NCBI RefSeq assembly: GCF_015476115.1
Contig: NZ_CP064295.1
Coordinates: 2,350,001-2,414,000 of the forward strand
DNA: 64,000 nt
Direction: 5' to 3'
From: Aegicerativicinus sediminis
GTDB lineage: Bacteria; Bacteroidota; Bacteroidia; Flavobacteriales; Flavobacteriaceae
Shown: one piece after another, positions 46,573 through 56,081 of the stretch
Position numbering within the stretch: position 1 is the first letter of the stretch
How the letters are laid out: every line of letters starts with the position of its first letter
Translations under genes and position numbers: made by a program
The notes under the pieces: model-generated
What the model saw: the letters and a program-made list of their open reading frames with translations, nothing else
Told to the model about the DNA's origin: nothing
Databases searched by the model: none

Positions 46573-49239
46573 ATGAACTTAATTATTCTTTATAAAAACC
46601 ATCCTCTTTTGATGATGGTTTTTCTTTTTTTTCTCCCCTATGTATTAGTTGCACAAAAAGTTTCATATCCCTATCAAAATTCAGATTTATCAGTAGAAGA
46701 TCGAATAAAGGATTTGATTTCCCGAATGTCCCTAGAAGAAAAGGTTCGGCAAATGGATATGTATAAAGGAGAGTACTTTAAGACTGAAGAAACATTCGAT
46801 TCAATAAAAGCAGCTCCTCACGTTGGAAATTTGGGGGTTGGCGCAATCCATGATATTTATCCTCGTTCCGAAAAAATGATTAATGACCTTCAACAGTATG
46901 TGATTGAAAATAATCGTTGGGGAATACCTGCTCTTATTATGGCTGAAATGCTTCACGGATACGTGGATGATGGCAATACTGCTTTCCCAATGAGTATTGG
47001 TCTAGGGGCCACCTGGGATATCGATTTGTTATATGATGTGGGGAGAGTAATTGGAACAGAGGCCAGGGCCCATGGTGTTCATTATGGTTTGGGTCCCGTT
47101 TTAGGGATTGGTAGAGAGCCACGTTGGGGTAGGGTGGCTGAAACCTTAAGTGAAGACACTTACTTAGCCTCAGAATTGGGGCTGGCACTGGTGAAAGGAA
47201 TGCAAGGAGATACTTTAGCTAATGATAACACTGTTATTTCAGAACCTAAACATTTTGCTGTCCATAGTTATCCTCAAGCGGGAGGTAATTCATCACCAGT
47301 ACTCGTGGGAGAACGTACTGCACGGCAAGATTTTCTTCCTGTTTTTCAAAAGGCATTTGTTGAGGGAGGTGCTTTGGGGACGATGTGCGCCTATTCTGAA
47401 TTAGATGGTATTCCGTGTGCATCAAATCCTTGGCTCTTAACTGAAGTTTTAAGAAATGAATGGGGATTTAAAGGCATTGTCATTTCAGATTTGGGAGCAA
47501 TAAAATATATTCAAACTACACACTACGCCGCGGATTCCCCTAAAGATGCTATTAAAAAAGCGGTTTCTGCCGGAGTTGATATGCAGTTCTACGATTTCAG
47601 TAATGAATTTTGGCAAAATACTCTTATTGAATTGGTTAATGAGGGAGACCTATCTATGAGCCATGTTGATAGAGCAGTAACTGGAGTTTTGAGATTGAAA
47701 TTTACCCTAGGGCTTTTTGAGAATCCTTACATAAAAGAAGGGATTATTAAGGAACGTAGTCATACTAATGACAATCAACAAATTGCATTGGAAGCAGCGC
47801 GGAAGTCTATTACTCTACTAAAAAATGAAAATGATGTGTTACCGCTATCCAACACTCTAAATAGAATTGCGGTTATTGGACCTAACGCGGATGCCTCTAG
47901 GTTAGGTGGTTATTCAGTTCGAAATAAAAAAGCTTTAACGGTCAAGGAAGGATTGGAACGGATGGTAGGTAAGTCTACTGAAATTGTGTATGCAGAAGGA
48001 GTTCCTTTAATTATAAAGGGTCAAGCTGTGGAGAATGAATATTTATTAACACCTGACGGCACAACCCCTGGACTAAAAGGGGAATATTTCAATAATCGCA
48101 ATTTGAACGGCGATCCCGCACTTATCCGCACAGATTCTAAATTGGAATTTGACTGGCCGTGGTCTCCTGGAGAAGGTGTTCAGGACGATATGTTTTCCAT
48201 TCGATGGACAGGATATTTAAAACCGGAAAAATCTTTTGAAGGTTGGTTGGGACTCAGCTCTGATGATGGTATCCGTATGTGGATCGATGATCAATTGGTA
48301 ATTGATAATTGGACTAAGGGCGCTACAAACATTGTAACCCATCCTATGAAATTTGAATCAGGTAAAAAATATAAGTTGCGTATTGAAATGTGGGAAGGCG
48401 GCTGGGGAGCAAGGGCACATTTACGGTGGAATCTTGAAAAATTAGATTTTACCCCAGCAGTAAATCTAGCGAAATCTTCAGATGTGGCCATAGTAGTTTT
48501 AGGAGAATCAGAGGAATTGGTAGAAGAGAATAGAGACGTGGCTACATTAGATTTGCATGGGGCACAGGAAGAATTAATTAAAGCTATTAAAGCCACCGGT
48601 ACTCCAGTAATTTGTATCCTTTTGAATGGGAGGCCACTATCGATTAATTGGATAAATAATAATGTTCCAGGAATTATTGAAGCATGGTTTCCTGGGGAGT
48701 TAGGAGGGCAGGCAGTGGCAGAGGTATTGTTTGGTTACTACAACCCTGCAGGTAGATTGCCTATCACATTTCCAAAATCCGTGGGTCAATTGCCAATATA
48801 TTACAACCAAAAACCCTCAGCAATCCATCGGTATGTATCAGAGAGTCAAGATCCATTATATACTTTTGGTTTTGGTTTAAGTTATTCTAGTTTCGAGTAT
48901 AGCAATTTAAAATTGAGTACTTCAGAAATGGGGTCGAGCGACACATTAACTGTTAATGTGGATATTAAAAATACTGGGGATAGGGATGGGGAAGAAGTAG
49001 CTCAGTTATATATCCAAGATGTTTACGCCTCTGTTTCTACGCCACGAAAGTCTTTAAAGGGATTTCAAAGGGTATTTATTCCCAAAGGTCAAACCAAAAC
49101 AGTGGTTTTCGAGTTGAATTCAAATGAACTTTCCATTTGGGATAAGGATATGAAATTCACTGTAGAACCTGGAGATTTTAAAGTAATGGTAGGTGGCAAT
49201 ATAAATGAGACTATTTCTACAACTTTTAGGGTGAAATAG
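46573..49239 (+). CDS. Secreted GH3 glycoside hydrolase with PA14 domain
   Basis: An 888-residue exported beta-glycosidase of family GH3. The signal peptide ends near YVLVAQ. The N-terminal TIM barrel contains the nucleophile Asp306 in IVISDLGAI. The alpha/beta sandwich domain begins near residue 400 and is split by a PA14 domain at about 500-625 (GLKGEYFNNRNLNGD at its start). After it, GESEELVEENRDVATLDL provides the region of the acid/base Glu. A fibronectin III-like domain ends the protein. Activities in this subgroup include beta-glucosidase and beta-xylosidase; specificity is not readable. No SusC/SusD pair is near. Confidence 0.95.
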   Translation: MNLIILYKNHPLLMMVFLFFLPYVLVAQKVSYPYQNSDLSVEDRIKDLISRMSLEEKVRQMDMYKGEYFKTEETFDSIKAAPHVGNLGVGAIHDIYPRSEKMINDLQQYVIENNRWGIPALIMAEMLHGYVDDGNTAFPMSIGLGATWDIDLLYDVGRVIGTEARAHGVHYGLGPVLGIGREPRWGRVAETLSEDTYLASELGLALVKGMQGDTLANDNTVISEPKHFAVHSYPQAGGNSSPVLVGERTARQDFLPVFQKAFVEGGALGTMCAYSELDGIPCASNPWLLTEVLRNEWGFKGIVISDLGAIKYIQTTHYAADSPKDAIKKAVSAGVDMQFYDFSNEFWQNTLIELVNEGDLSMSHVDRAVTGVLRLKFTLGLFENPYIKEGIIKERSHTNDNQQIALEAARKSITLLKNENDVLPLSNTLNRIAVIGPNADASRLGGYSVRNKKALTVKEGLERMVGKSTEIVYAEGVPLIIKGQAVENEYLLTPDGTTPGLKGEYFNNRNLNGDPALIRTDSKLEFDWPWSPGEGVQDDMFSIRWTGYLKPEKSFEGWLGLSSDDGIRMWIDDQLVIDNWTKGATNIVTHPMKFESGKKYKLRIEMWEGGWGARAHLRWNLEKLDFTPAVNLAKSSDVAIVVLGESEELVEENRDVATLDLHGAQEELIKAIKATGTPVICILLNGRPLSINWINNNVPGIIEAWFPGELGGQAVAEVLFGYYNPAGRLPITFPKSVGQLPIYYNQKPSAIHRYVSESQDPLYTFGFGLSYSSFEYSNLKLSTSEMGSSDTLTVNVDIKNTGDRDGEEVAQLYIQDVYASVSTPRKSLKGFQRVFIPKGQTKTVVFELNSNELSIWDKDMKFTVEPGDFKVMVGGNINETISTTFRVK

Positions 49240-49250
49240 AACCATTATTA

Positions 49251-49287
49251 TTTGTCCGAATTTCTCTAGAATCAATTTTTTCGGATT
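49251..49287. promoter_or_regulatory. Candidate operator: GTCCGAATTTC / TTTTTTCGGATTC
   Basis: Two oppositely oriented CCGA/TCGG words about 28 bases apart lie between the GH3 gene and the next small gene. They resemble words at 39363 and 42090-42146. Function is inferred. Confidence 0.25.
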
Positions 49288-49342
49288 CTAATTTGAGATT
49301 ATTGAAATAGATTTAATGAAACCATTATTAAATTCTAAAAAA

Positions 49343-49729
49343 ATGAAATTACCAACATTCCTTAAACAGTTTATTTCTCTAGCAATGAGTTTATTCTTTT
49401 TGTTTAGTTGTTCCGTATACCAAAAATCTTCTCTTGAAGAATTAAGCGCAATTGATAAAAAGGCTTTAATAAAAACTAATGATAATAAACGGCTAACATA
49501 TTACAAGATTGTAAAAAAAGACCAAGAATATTGGGGTCAAACAAAGCTGAAAGGAGGTAATTTCATGGAAACAAAAATTTATACTGAACAGGTGAGTGAA
49601 GCAAAGAAAAAGAATACAGCGCTTTCAGCAGTTGCAACGGCTTCATTAGGCTTGATTCCACTGACAATTCTTATTGTAACTGCTGCAAATGAGCTTGATT
49701 ATTCATGTCTTTTATGTGGGGACGATTAA
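49343..49729 (+). CDS. Small lipoprotein of unknown function
   Basis: A 128-residue lipoprotein: the signal peptide MKLPTFLKQFISLAMSLFFL ends in a lipobox at FSCS. The start at 49343 is preferred because it gives a normal signal length; an in-frame ATG lies at 49316. The middle is polar with many lysines, and a C-terminal hydrophobic stretch (ALSAVATASLGLIPLTILIV) may be a membrane helix, followed by a short Cys-containing tail. No family recognised. It is convergent with proA and closed by a shared terminator. Confidence 0.7.
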   Translation: MKLPTFLKQFISLAMSLFFLFSCSVYQKSSLEELSAIDKKALIKTNDNKRLTYYKIVKKDQEYWGQTKLKGGNFMETKIYTEQVSEAKKKNTALSAVATASLGLIPLTILIVTAANELDYSCLLCGDD

Positions 49730-49783
49730 CATTAAACAAGGATTGCCTAAATAATACAACCTAACTTTCAATTGAATAAAATA

Positions 49784-49813
49784 AAAAACCGCTCAATATT
49801 TGGAGCGGTTTTT
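49784..49813. terminator. Bidirectional terminator between the small lipoprotein gene and proA
   Basis: An 11-bp stem, AAAAACCGCTC (49784-49794) with its complement at 49803-49813, loop of 8, gives T runs in both directions. Confidence 0.85.
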
Positions 49814-49836
49814 CAGCAGTATTAGTTGTTAAAACT

Positions 49837-51036
49837 TTAAACTCTTACGTGTCCATCACCGAACACGTAATATTTATTAGTTACCAGTTGTTTTAGACCT
49901 AAAGGACCACGATGGTGAAGTTTGTCGGTGCTAATCGCTAGCTCTGCACCAACCCCCATTTGTCCGCCATCGGTGAATCTTGTGGAGGCGTTTTGGTACA
50001 CAGCAGCACTATCCACACCTTCCATGAAATTTATAGCTTCTTCTTCATTTTCAGAAATTATAGAAGCAGAATGCCCACCAGAAAATTCATTTATTTTTTC
50101 AATAGCCTCATTTATTGATGCAACTTCACCAATAAGCAATTTCATTGCTAGAAATTCCTCATACCAAATATTACTATCTGTTACTGTTTCAATAGTTGAT
50201 AGCTTTTTAGAAATCCCCTCATCAACAATTATTTCTACTTTGTGCTGGTTAAGGAGTTCTTGAAGTTCTTTGAGCTTTTCGGAATAATTATCAATATTCT
50301 TATTAATCAATACTTTATCTAAAGCATTACAAGCTGAAATTTTATCTGTTTTAGCATTTAATATGATTGTCTTTGCTTTTTCCCAATTGGCATTTTCTGA
50401 GACATATAAGAAATTATTACCTCGTCCACTAATTAAAACCGCGCAGTTAGCATTATCCTTTACAAATTTAATAAGCCGTTCGCCACCTCTTGGAACAATC
50501 AAGTCAATTGATTCTGTTGGATTTTTTAGAAATTCTTGGGTTTCCTCTCGTTTTAAATGCAAAAGTTTAATCCAGTCCTTAGCTAATCCATTTTCTTCTA
50601 AGGCTTCATGCCAGCATTTCTCCAAAGCAAGATTGCTGTTCTTTGCCTCTTTTCCACCTTTTAGTAAAATTTTGTTATTCGCTTTAAAGGCTAGAACTGA
50701 AGCTTCTATGGTTACATCAGGCCTTGATTCATATATAATCATGATAGTGCCAAATGGAGCGGTTTTATTTATAATTTTCAAACCATTATCCAAGGATTCA
50801 TTTGAAATCTCTTGACCGACAGGATCTTCCTGATTCATCACCTCCTTAACAGCTTTAATCATTCCATCTACTTTTTGATTATTCACGATTAATCTGTCAT
50901 AAAGAGCCTGGTCATCTATATCAAAGGCATCCAAGTCTTTTTTATTTGCCTCAATAATTGATTGGCGCTCTCTATCCAAGATGTTGATCATGGATAACAG
51001 TACTTTATTTTTTATTTCTGTTTTTAATAATTGCAT
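49837..51036 (-). CDS. proA: Glutamate-5-semialdehyde dehydrogenase
   Basis: ProA reduces gamma-glutamyl phosphate to glutamate semialdehyde in proline synthesis. The 399-residue product belongs to the aldehyde dehydrogenase superfamily. It has IIYESRPDVTIEA, LKGGKEAKNSN (NADP-binding lysines), LIVPRGG, and the catalytic cysteine in KISACNALD. The end GPLGLKQLVTNKYYVFGDG is typical. It follows proB by four bases and is the last gene of the proC-proB-proA operon. Confidence 0.97.
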   Translation of the reverse strand: MQLLKTEIKNKVLLSMINILDRERQSIIEANKKDLDAFDIDDQALYDRLIVNNQKVDGMIKAVKEVMNQEDPVGQEISNESLDNGLKIINKTAPFGTIMIIYESRPDVTIEASVLAFKANNKILLKGGKEAKNSNLALEKCWHEALEENGLAKDWIKLLHLKREETQEFLKNPTESIDLIVPRGGERLIKFVKDNANCAVLISGRGNNFLYVSENANWEKAKTIILNAKTDKISACNALDKVLINKNIDNYSEKLKELQELLNQHKVEIIVDEGISKKLSTIETVTDSNIWYEEFLAMKLLIGEVASINEAIEKINEFSGGHSASIISENEEEAINFMEGVDSAAVYQNASTRFTDGGQMGVGAELAISTDKLHHRGPLGLKQLVTNKYYVFGDGHVRV

Positions 51037-51040
51037 TTTT

Positions 51041-51817
51041 TTAGCTTATAAATTTTGTTCCAATATTTTTACCGTCTATAATGTCTACGATGACATTGTC
51101 ACGTTTACCATTGGCTATATATGTAGGAATATTTTTCTTAGCCATTCCCTTAGCTATTTTTAATTTGGATTCCATTCCTCCTCGACCTTCACCTTCCTGT
51201 TTATTAGTTGCAGCAACGTATTTCTCTACATTATGATGCACCTTAACCTCATTAATTTTCTTGGTATCCTCTCTATCGGGATGACCATTATAAAGTCCTT
51301 CGGTATCGGAAAGTATTATAAGACGATCGGCGTCTAATAATTCAGCCACAAGACTTGCTAACTCATCATTATCCGAAAACATTGACATTGATAGTGAAAC
51401 TGCGTCATCTTCATTGGCAATTGGTGTTACCCCTTCAGATAATAAACCCTCGTAGCACTTAATCATGTTATCTCGGTGTTTACCTTGGTCAAAATCACGT
51501 TTTGTTGCTAAAACCTGAGAACATCTTAAGCCGTAATCATTGAAAAGACTATAATAATGGCGCATCAATCGAGGTTGTCCTACGGATGAATAAACCTGCC
51601 TTCTCACGGAAGTGTCTTTGATTGAAATCTCTCCTAAGATTTCTTTTCCTGCGATTGCCGAACCGGATGAAACCAAAATAACTTGTATCTTACGTTCGTA
51701 CAGTATGGATATTTGTCTAACCAATTCCCTTAATACAGGTCCTAATATGCGATTGTCTCGATTTGTAAGAACATTGGTTCCTACTTTTACGACTACACGT
51801 TTTATTTCTTTTTCCAT
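51041..51817 (-). CDS. proB: Glutamate 5-kinase (catalytic domain only)
   Basis: ProB phosphorylates glutamate, the first and usually feedback-controlled step of proline synthesis. The 258-residue product has VVKVGTNVLT at the start, LVSSGSAIAGKEI, FSDNDELASLVAELLDAD, and LSDTEGLYNGHP, all amino acid kinase family motifs. It lacks the C-terminal PUA domain found in the roughly 370-residue enterobacterial enzyme, as in many short ProB proteins. It lies five bases after proC and four before proA. Confidence 0.95.
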   Translation of the reverse strand: MEKEIKRVVVKVGTNVLTNRDNRILGPVLRELVRQISILYERKIQVILVSSGSAIAGKEILGEISIKDTSVRRQVYSSVGQPRLMRHYYSLFNDYGLRCSQVLATKRDFDQGKHRDNMIKCYEGLLSEGVTPIANEDDAVSLSMSMFSDNDELASLVAELLDADRLIILSDTEGLYNGHPDREDTKKINEVKVHHNVEKYVAATNKQEGEGRGGMESKLKIAKGMAKKNIPTYIANGKRDNVIVDIIDGKNIGTKFIS

Positions 51818-51822
51818 TGTTT

Positions 51823-52626
51823 CTATTTATTTCCCAATTCAACGGCTCTATCAAATGCAGCGAACGCGGCATCCTTTATCCGTTCTTTGACATTGTTATC
51901 CTCCATTGAATCAATGGCAGCTTGGGTTGTTCCTCCTTTAGAAGCAACTTTTTTAATCCAACCTTCCGGAGAAATTTTATTTGCATTAAAAAGTTCAATT
52001 GCCCCTTCAAACGTATTGCTTACTAAAACTTTTGAATCGTATTCCGAAAAGCCCATTTTACGTGCAGCCTCCAACATGGATTGCATAAAATAGAATACGT
52101 AGGCGGGTCCACTCCCTGATATACCAGTGGAAGCATCAATAAAATTTTCTGTCTCCACATGTATGGATGTTCCGGTGGTGTCTAATAGATTTCTCACCAT
52201 TAATAATTCTATCCTTGAAACGGATTTGGCTTCAGTGTATGAAGTAACGCCTTTCCCTACTTTCGCAGGTAAGTTTGGCATGGTCCTCACAACTTTCTTA
52301 GCTTGAAGTTGTTCTTGAATAGTTTGAATCGTTACTCCTGCCATCAAGGAAACAAATAGTTGATCTTCGTTAATCAAAGGAATCATTTCCTTAAATAGTG
52401 TTTCACTGTGAAATGGCTTTACTGCAATGAAAACAACATCAGCAGTAGGTAAACAATCTTCAAGATTTGAATAAGCTTGAAAACGTTCGTCTTCTTGTAA
52501 TTGTTCTATTTTTTTTGGGTCAGTATCGTAAATCTTCAATTTCTTATTTCCAAGTAATGAAGAAGTCGACATGCCTTCGGCGTAAGTAAATCCCATATTA
52601 CCCGCACCGATTACTAAAACTTTCAT
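51823..52626 (-). CDS. proC: Pyrroline-5-carboxylate reductase
   Basis: ProC makes proline from pyrroline-5-carboxylate using NAD(P)H. The 267-residue product has the nucleotide loop VIGAGNMGFTYAEG, FIAVKPFH, VRTMPNLPAKVGKG, TGISGSGPAYVFYFMQSM, and KVASKGGTTQAAI, the family signature. It is first in the operon, so the promoter should lie in the 360-base gap upstream. The other two proline genes follow within five bases each. Confidence 0.97.
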   Translation of the reverse strand: MKVLVIGAGNMGFTYAEGMSTSSLLGNKKLKIYDTDPKKIEQLQEDERFQAYSNLEDCLPTADVVFIAVKPFHSETLFKEMIPLINEDQLFVSLMAGVTIQTIQEQLQAKKVVRTMPNLPAKVGKGVTSYTEAKSVSRIELLMVRNLLDTTGTSIHVETENFIDASTGISGSGPAYVFYFMQSMLEAARKMGFSEYDSKVLVSNTFEGAIELFNANKISPEGWIKKVASKGGTTQAAIDSMEDNNVKERIKDAAFAAFDRAVELGNK

Positions 52627-52985
52627 GTTTAATTTTATAAATATTCACCCTATAGGCACAAGGATTGTGCAATCGTGCCAACTAAAAAAGTTATTTTATG
52701 ATTTTAGCGAATATGTTAAAATTATGGGGAATACTTGAAGGATGCCATAACCTGAAGGTGGAATTCTTAGGAGATTCGAAAATGTATTAAAATAAATTAT
52801 GCCATAATTTCTGACATACTGTCGGATTTTTATCTAATTGTACCTATTTCGAACTTAGAAAAGATATTAAACTGCGATTTAGATTATTCTAAATTCATTA
52901 AAAATGTGGAAATGTTCATTGACTTTGCGGAACAAACCAATCGAATTTTGATATACATTTAGAAGTACTTTAATCTAATTGGTCA
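52627..52985. other. Divergent intergenic region of about 360 bases
   Basis: It separates proC (minus) from the next plus-strand gene and must hold both promoters. A short stem-loop, GGCAC/GTGCC with inner GCACAA/TTGTGC options (52655-52679), lies about 30 bases ahead of proC, in its leader. A 30-codon frame at 52697 has no support. Nothing else was recognised. Confidence 0.55.
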
Positions 52986-53507
52986 ATGAAAGCTCTTGAG
53001 AATTTTACCTTGTGTTGTATTTTACTTTTTACCTTAAATGGATTTGGGCAAAAACCAAAATCTCCTTTGTATAACTGTAAATTGGAACTGGTTAACAAGG
53101 AAAAGTTTAAAAATATCCTATATGATGTAGATAGTACAAGCCTGTATTTATTTGAGGGTAAACAAATGGATTCTTCGCAACTTGTCCGATTTAATTTAAC
53201 GGATATTAGAGTATTAAAGATTCGGAAAAAAGGAGGGCCAGGTGGTGTACTTCTTGGTGCTGGCATAGGCGCAGTTGTGGGTTTAATTGCTGCAACAGCT
53301 GAAGGTGAAGATGATTCGGCCTGGTTTAACTTTGCAAAAGAAAATTTAGGTACTTTTCCCACCATGTTAATCACCACTCCCATTGGCGCTGGTATTGGTG
53401 CTATAATAGGTTCGAGTGGTGGAATGGTTTTTAAAAATAATGGAGACCCAAAATCTTCGAAAGAGTTGGCGTTAAACTTACAAGAGTACACATATAAAAA
53501 AAGGTAA
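52986..53507 (+). CDS. Secreted/envelope protein with glycine-zipper segments (uncharacterised)
   Basis: A 173-residue exported protein with a signal peptide ending near LNGFGQ. A polar beta-type region (about 28-90) is followed by two glycine-rich hydrophobic stretches, GGVLLGAGIGAVVGLIAA and TPIGAGIGAIIGSSGG, separated by an acidic loop. Such glycine zippers pack in membranes. No family recognised. A longer frame on the opposite strand covers the same bases but has proline-rich shadow composition. The gene converges on pnp. Confidence 0.75.
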   Translation: MKALENFTLCCILLFTLNGFGQKPKSPLYNCKLELVNKEKFKNILYDVDSTSLYLFEGKQMDSSQLVRFNLTDIRVLKIRKKGGPGGVLLGAGIGAVVGLIAATAEGEDDSAWFNFAKENLGTFPTMLITTPIGAGIGAIIGSSGGMVFKNNGDPKSSKELALNLQEYTYKKR

Positions 53508-53536
53508 CTTATTTTCTGCAATAATGTTTTAAACAA

Positions 53537-53566
53537 AAAAAACCGCCAATTGCTTGACGGTTTTTT
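53537..53566. terminator. Bidirectional terminator between the glycine-zipper gene and pnp
   Basis: AAAAAACCG (53537-53545) pairs with CGGTTTTTT (53558-53566); three more pairs follow a mismatch inside. T runs exist on both strands. Confidence 0.82.
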
Positions 53567-53583
53567 CGAATATAAATGATTTT

Positions 53584-55854
53584 TTAGTTGTTATCATTTC
53601 TATTGGAGTGTTCCCTACGGTCTCCTCCACGATTATCTCTATTATTAGAGCGATTTCTGTTGTCCCTTCCTCGATTGTCGTTTCGTCTATTATCGCGACG
53701 GTCGCCACCTCCATGTGAAGATCTTTCTTTGTAACCTTCAGGTTTTGGCATCAACACTTTGCGTGAAACTCTATCTTTTTTGGTTTTAGGATCTATACCC
53801 ATGTATTTAACATCTAGTACATCGCCCATATTAAGAACATCAGTAACATTATTGGTGCGTTCCCAAGCAATTTCACTTATGTGTAAAAGCACTTCATTTC
53901 CTGGAGCCTCAACATATTCTACAACAGCACCAAATTCTAGAATTTTGATAACTTTAACTTCATAAACACTTCCAACTTCCGGTTTAAATGTAAGAGCATC
54001 TATTTTTGCAAGAACAGCATCAATACCAGCTTGGTCAGTTCCTAAAATTTCAACAATTCCTTCTCCGGTTATTGGATCTTCGTTAATAACGATAGTTGTT
54101 TTGGTTTCCTTTTGTAGTTCTTGAATAACTTTTCCACCAGGACCAATAAGTGCTCCAATGTAATCATTAGGAATGGTAGCGTAAATAATCTTAGGAGCAT
54201 GAGGTTTAACTTCAGCATTTGGTTCTGCTATTGTATCTGTCAGCTTTTCAAGAATATGCATTCTACCTTCTCTTGCCTGCTTTAATGCTTTTACCAAAAT
54301 CTCATAGCTAAGACCTTTGATTTTGATATCCATTTGACAAGCCGTAATTCCATCGGCAGTACCCGTTACCTTGAAGTCCATATCTCCTAAGTGATCTTCA
54401 TCACCTAATATATCACTAAGGACTGCATATCGTTCGCCGTCACTTATTAATCCCATGGCGATACCTGACACAGGTTTTTTCAATTGCACACCTGCATCCA
54501 TTAGTGCCATAGTTCCTGCGCAAACAGTTGCCATTGAAGACGATCCGTTGCTTTCCAATACTTCAGAAACAACTCTTACAGTGTATGGACAATCTTCAGG
54601 AATCATTCCTTTTAATGCTCTTTGAGCTAAGTTCCCGTGTCCAACTTCACGTCTTGATGTGCCTCTGATTGGTCTAGCTTCACCAGTTGAAAATGGAGGG
54701 AAGTTGTAATGTAAATAAAAGGTCTCTTCACCTTGGAATGTTGGCAAATCGATAACATTCGCTTCTCTTGAAGTACCCAAGGTAACAGTTGCTAACGCTT
54801 GGGTTTCACCTCTTGTGAAAATTGAAGAACCATGTGTTGAAGGCAAATAATCTACTTCACACCAAATTGGTCTGATATCTGTAGTTTTTCTACCATCTAA
54901 ACGTAATCCTTCCTCTAAGGTTAGATTTCTCACAGCTTCTTTCTGCGCTTTTCCGAAATATTTAGAAATTAATCCACCTAATTCCTCTTGTTCCTCTTCA
55001 GTATAGTTGGCAAGGATACCATCTTTTACCTCACTAAAGGCAAGTCCTCTTTCTTGTTTAGAAGAGGCCATTTTAGCAATGTCATAACACTTTTGGTAGG
55101 CAGCCTCATAAACTGCTTGCTCCAAAGATTCATTTTCAGTTTCTGACTCGTATTCTCTAGTTTCTTTTATGCCTACTTGTTCAGCCAAGCGAATTTGAGC
55201 TTCACACTGTACTTTAATAGCTTCATGGGCAAAACGAATTGCATCGGCCATTTCCTCTTCAGAAATTTCATCCATTTCTCCTTCAACCATCATTACAGAA
55301 TCAGCAGAAGCACCAATCATCATATCGATATCTGATTCTAAAAGTTGCTCACGGCTAGGGTTTATTACAAACTCACCGTTAATACGACCAACTCGTGCTT
55401 CAGAAATGGGTGTTTCAAATGGTATATCACTCAATTGTATTGCGGCAGAAGCGGCAAGTCCTGCAAGTGCATCAGGCATAATGTTATCATCATGAGACAT
55501 CAATTGAATCATCACCTGAGTTTCGGAGTGGTAATCTTTTGGGAATAACGGACGTAAAACTCTATCCACCAAACGCATTGTTAATACTTCGTCGTCACTA
55601 GGTCTTGCTTCTCTTTTGAAGAACCCACCAGGATAGCGACCTGCAGCAGCGAATTTTTCTCTATAATCTACTGTTAATGGTAAGAAATCGACATCAGCAG
55701 CATCGTAATTTGAAACAACTGTACATAGCAACATTGCGTTACCCATTTGCACAACCACAGATCCGTGTGCTTGTTTTGCCAATTTTCCAGTTTCGATGGA
55801 AATAGTACGTCCATCGCCGAGGTCAATAACCTCTTTAAAAGTTTTTGGAATCAT
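53584..55854 (-). CDS. pnp: Polyribonucleotide nucleotidyltransferase (PNPase)
   Basis: PNPase degrades RNA 3' to 5' using phosphate. The 756-residue product has two RNase PH-like cores; the second contains [20 protein letters not shown] and later [19 protein letters not shown]. Then come a KH domain ([16 protein letters not shown]) and an S1 domain ([14 protein letters not shown]). After the S1 domain is an unusual tail of about 45 residues almost entirely Arg, Asp, Asn and Gly, in RDNR/RNDN-like repeats. The gene lies 230 bases after rpsO on the same strand, a classic neighbour pair, with a terminator and a leader hairpin between them. Confidence 0.97.
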   Translation of the reverse strand: MIPKTFKEVIDLGDGRTISIETGKLAKQAHGSVVVQMGNAMLLCTVVSNYDAADVDFLPLTVDYREKFAAAGRYPGGFFKREARPSDDEVLTMRLVDRVLRPLFPKDYHSETQVMIQLMSHDDNIMPDALAGLAASAAIQLSDIPFETPISEARVGRINGEFVINPSREQLLESDIDMMIGASADSVMMVEGEMDEISEEEMADAIRFAHEAIKVQCEAQIRLAEQVGIKETREYESETENESLEQAVYEAAYQKCYDIAKMASSKQERGLAFSEVKDGILANYTEEEQEELGGLISKYFGKAQKEAVRNLTLEEGLRLDGRKTTDIRPIWCEVDYLPSTHGSSIFTRGETQALATVTLGTSREANVIDLPTFQGEETFYLHYNFPPFSTGEARPIRGTSRREVGHGNLAQRALKGMIPEDCPYTVRVVSEVLESNGSSSMATVCAGTMALMDAGVQLKKPVSGIAMGLISDGERYAVLSDILGDEDHLGDMDFKVTGTADGITACQMDIKIKGLSYEILVKALKQAREGRMHILEKLTDTIAEPNAEVKPHAPKIIYATIPNDYIGALIGPGGKVIQELQKETKTTIVINEDPITGEGIVEILGTDQAGIDAVLAKIDALTFKPEVGSVYEVKVIKILEFGAVVEYVEAPGNEVLLHISEIAWERTNNVTDVLNMGDVLDVKYMGIDPKTKKDRVSRKVLMPKPEGYKERSSHGGGDRRDNRRNDNRGRDNRNRSNNRDNRGGDRREHSNRNDNN

Positions 55855-55874
55855 AAATTATTTTTCTAATTAAA

Positions 55875-55932
55875 CATTGGTAACCGCCTTTAAGACGGCT
55901 GAGGTTGTGTTGTTGTAGTTGTGTTACCAATG
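55875..55932 (-). promoter_or_regulatory. Structured leader upstream of pnp
   Basis: A perfect 10-bp inverted repeat, CATTGGTAAC (55875-55884) with GTTACCAATG (55923-55932), encloses 38 bases; on the minus strand the loop is rich in ACAAC-like words and contains a small GCC/GGC stem. It lies 20-78 bases before the pnp start. In enterobacteria a leader hairpin mediates PNPase autocontrol; the same role here is inferred. Confidence 0.5.
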
Positions 55933-56050
55933 AAAAACTATGTGCCCAACTAGCATTGGGCTGCTTCATTTTTTGTTGGCCGGTACTTCAAAGATAAGCA
56001 TTTTAATACCATTTGAAGATAAACTTCTTGGCTTGCCAAGCCATTTATAT

Positions 56051-56077
56051 AAAAAAACCACGCACAAGGCGTGGTTT
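56051..56077 (-). terminator. Intrinsic terminator after rpsO
   Basis: A 9-bp stem, AAACCACGC paired with GCGTGGTTT, loop of 5, is followed on the minus strand by further T residues, five bases past the rpsO stop. Confidence 0.85.
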
Positions 56078-56081
56078 ATGG

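Noticed and set aside
50363-50815. 150-residue plus-strand frame inside proA
   Set aside because: Antisense of a clearly identified gene; Ser/Phe-rich shadow composition and no family motif.
52697-52789. 30-codon frame in the proC upstream gap
   Set aside because: Too short, with no signal peptide, membrane helix or conserved context.
52970-53536. 188-residue minus-strand frame over the glycine-zipper gene
   Set aside because: Rich in Pro and Ala repeats, as expected from the antisense of Gly-rich codons; no motif. The plus-strand frame has a signal peptide.
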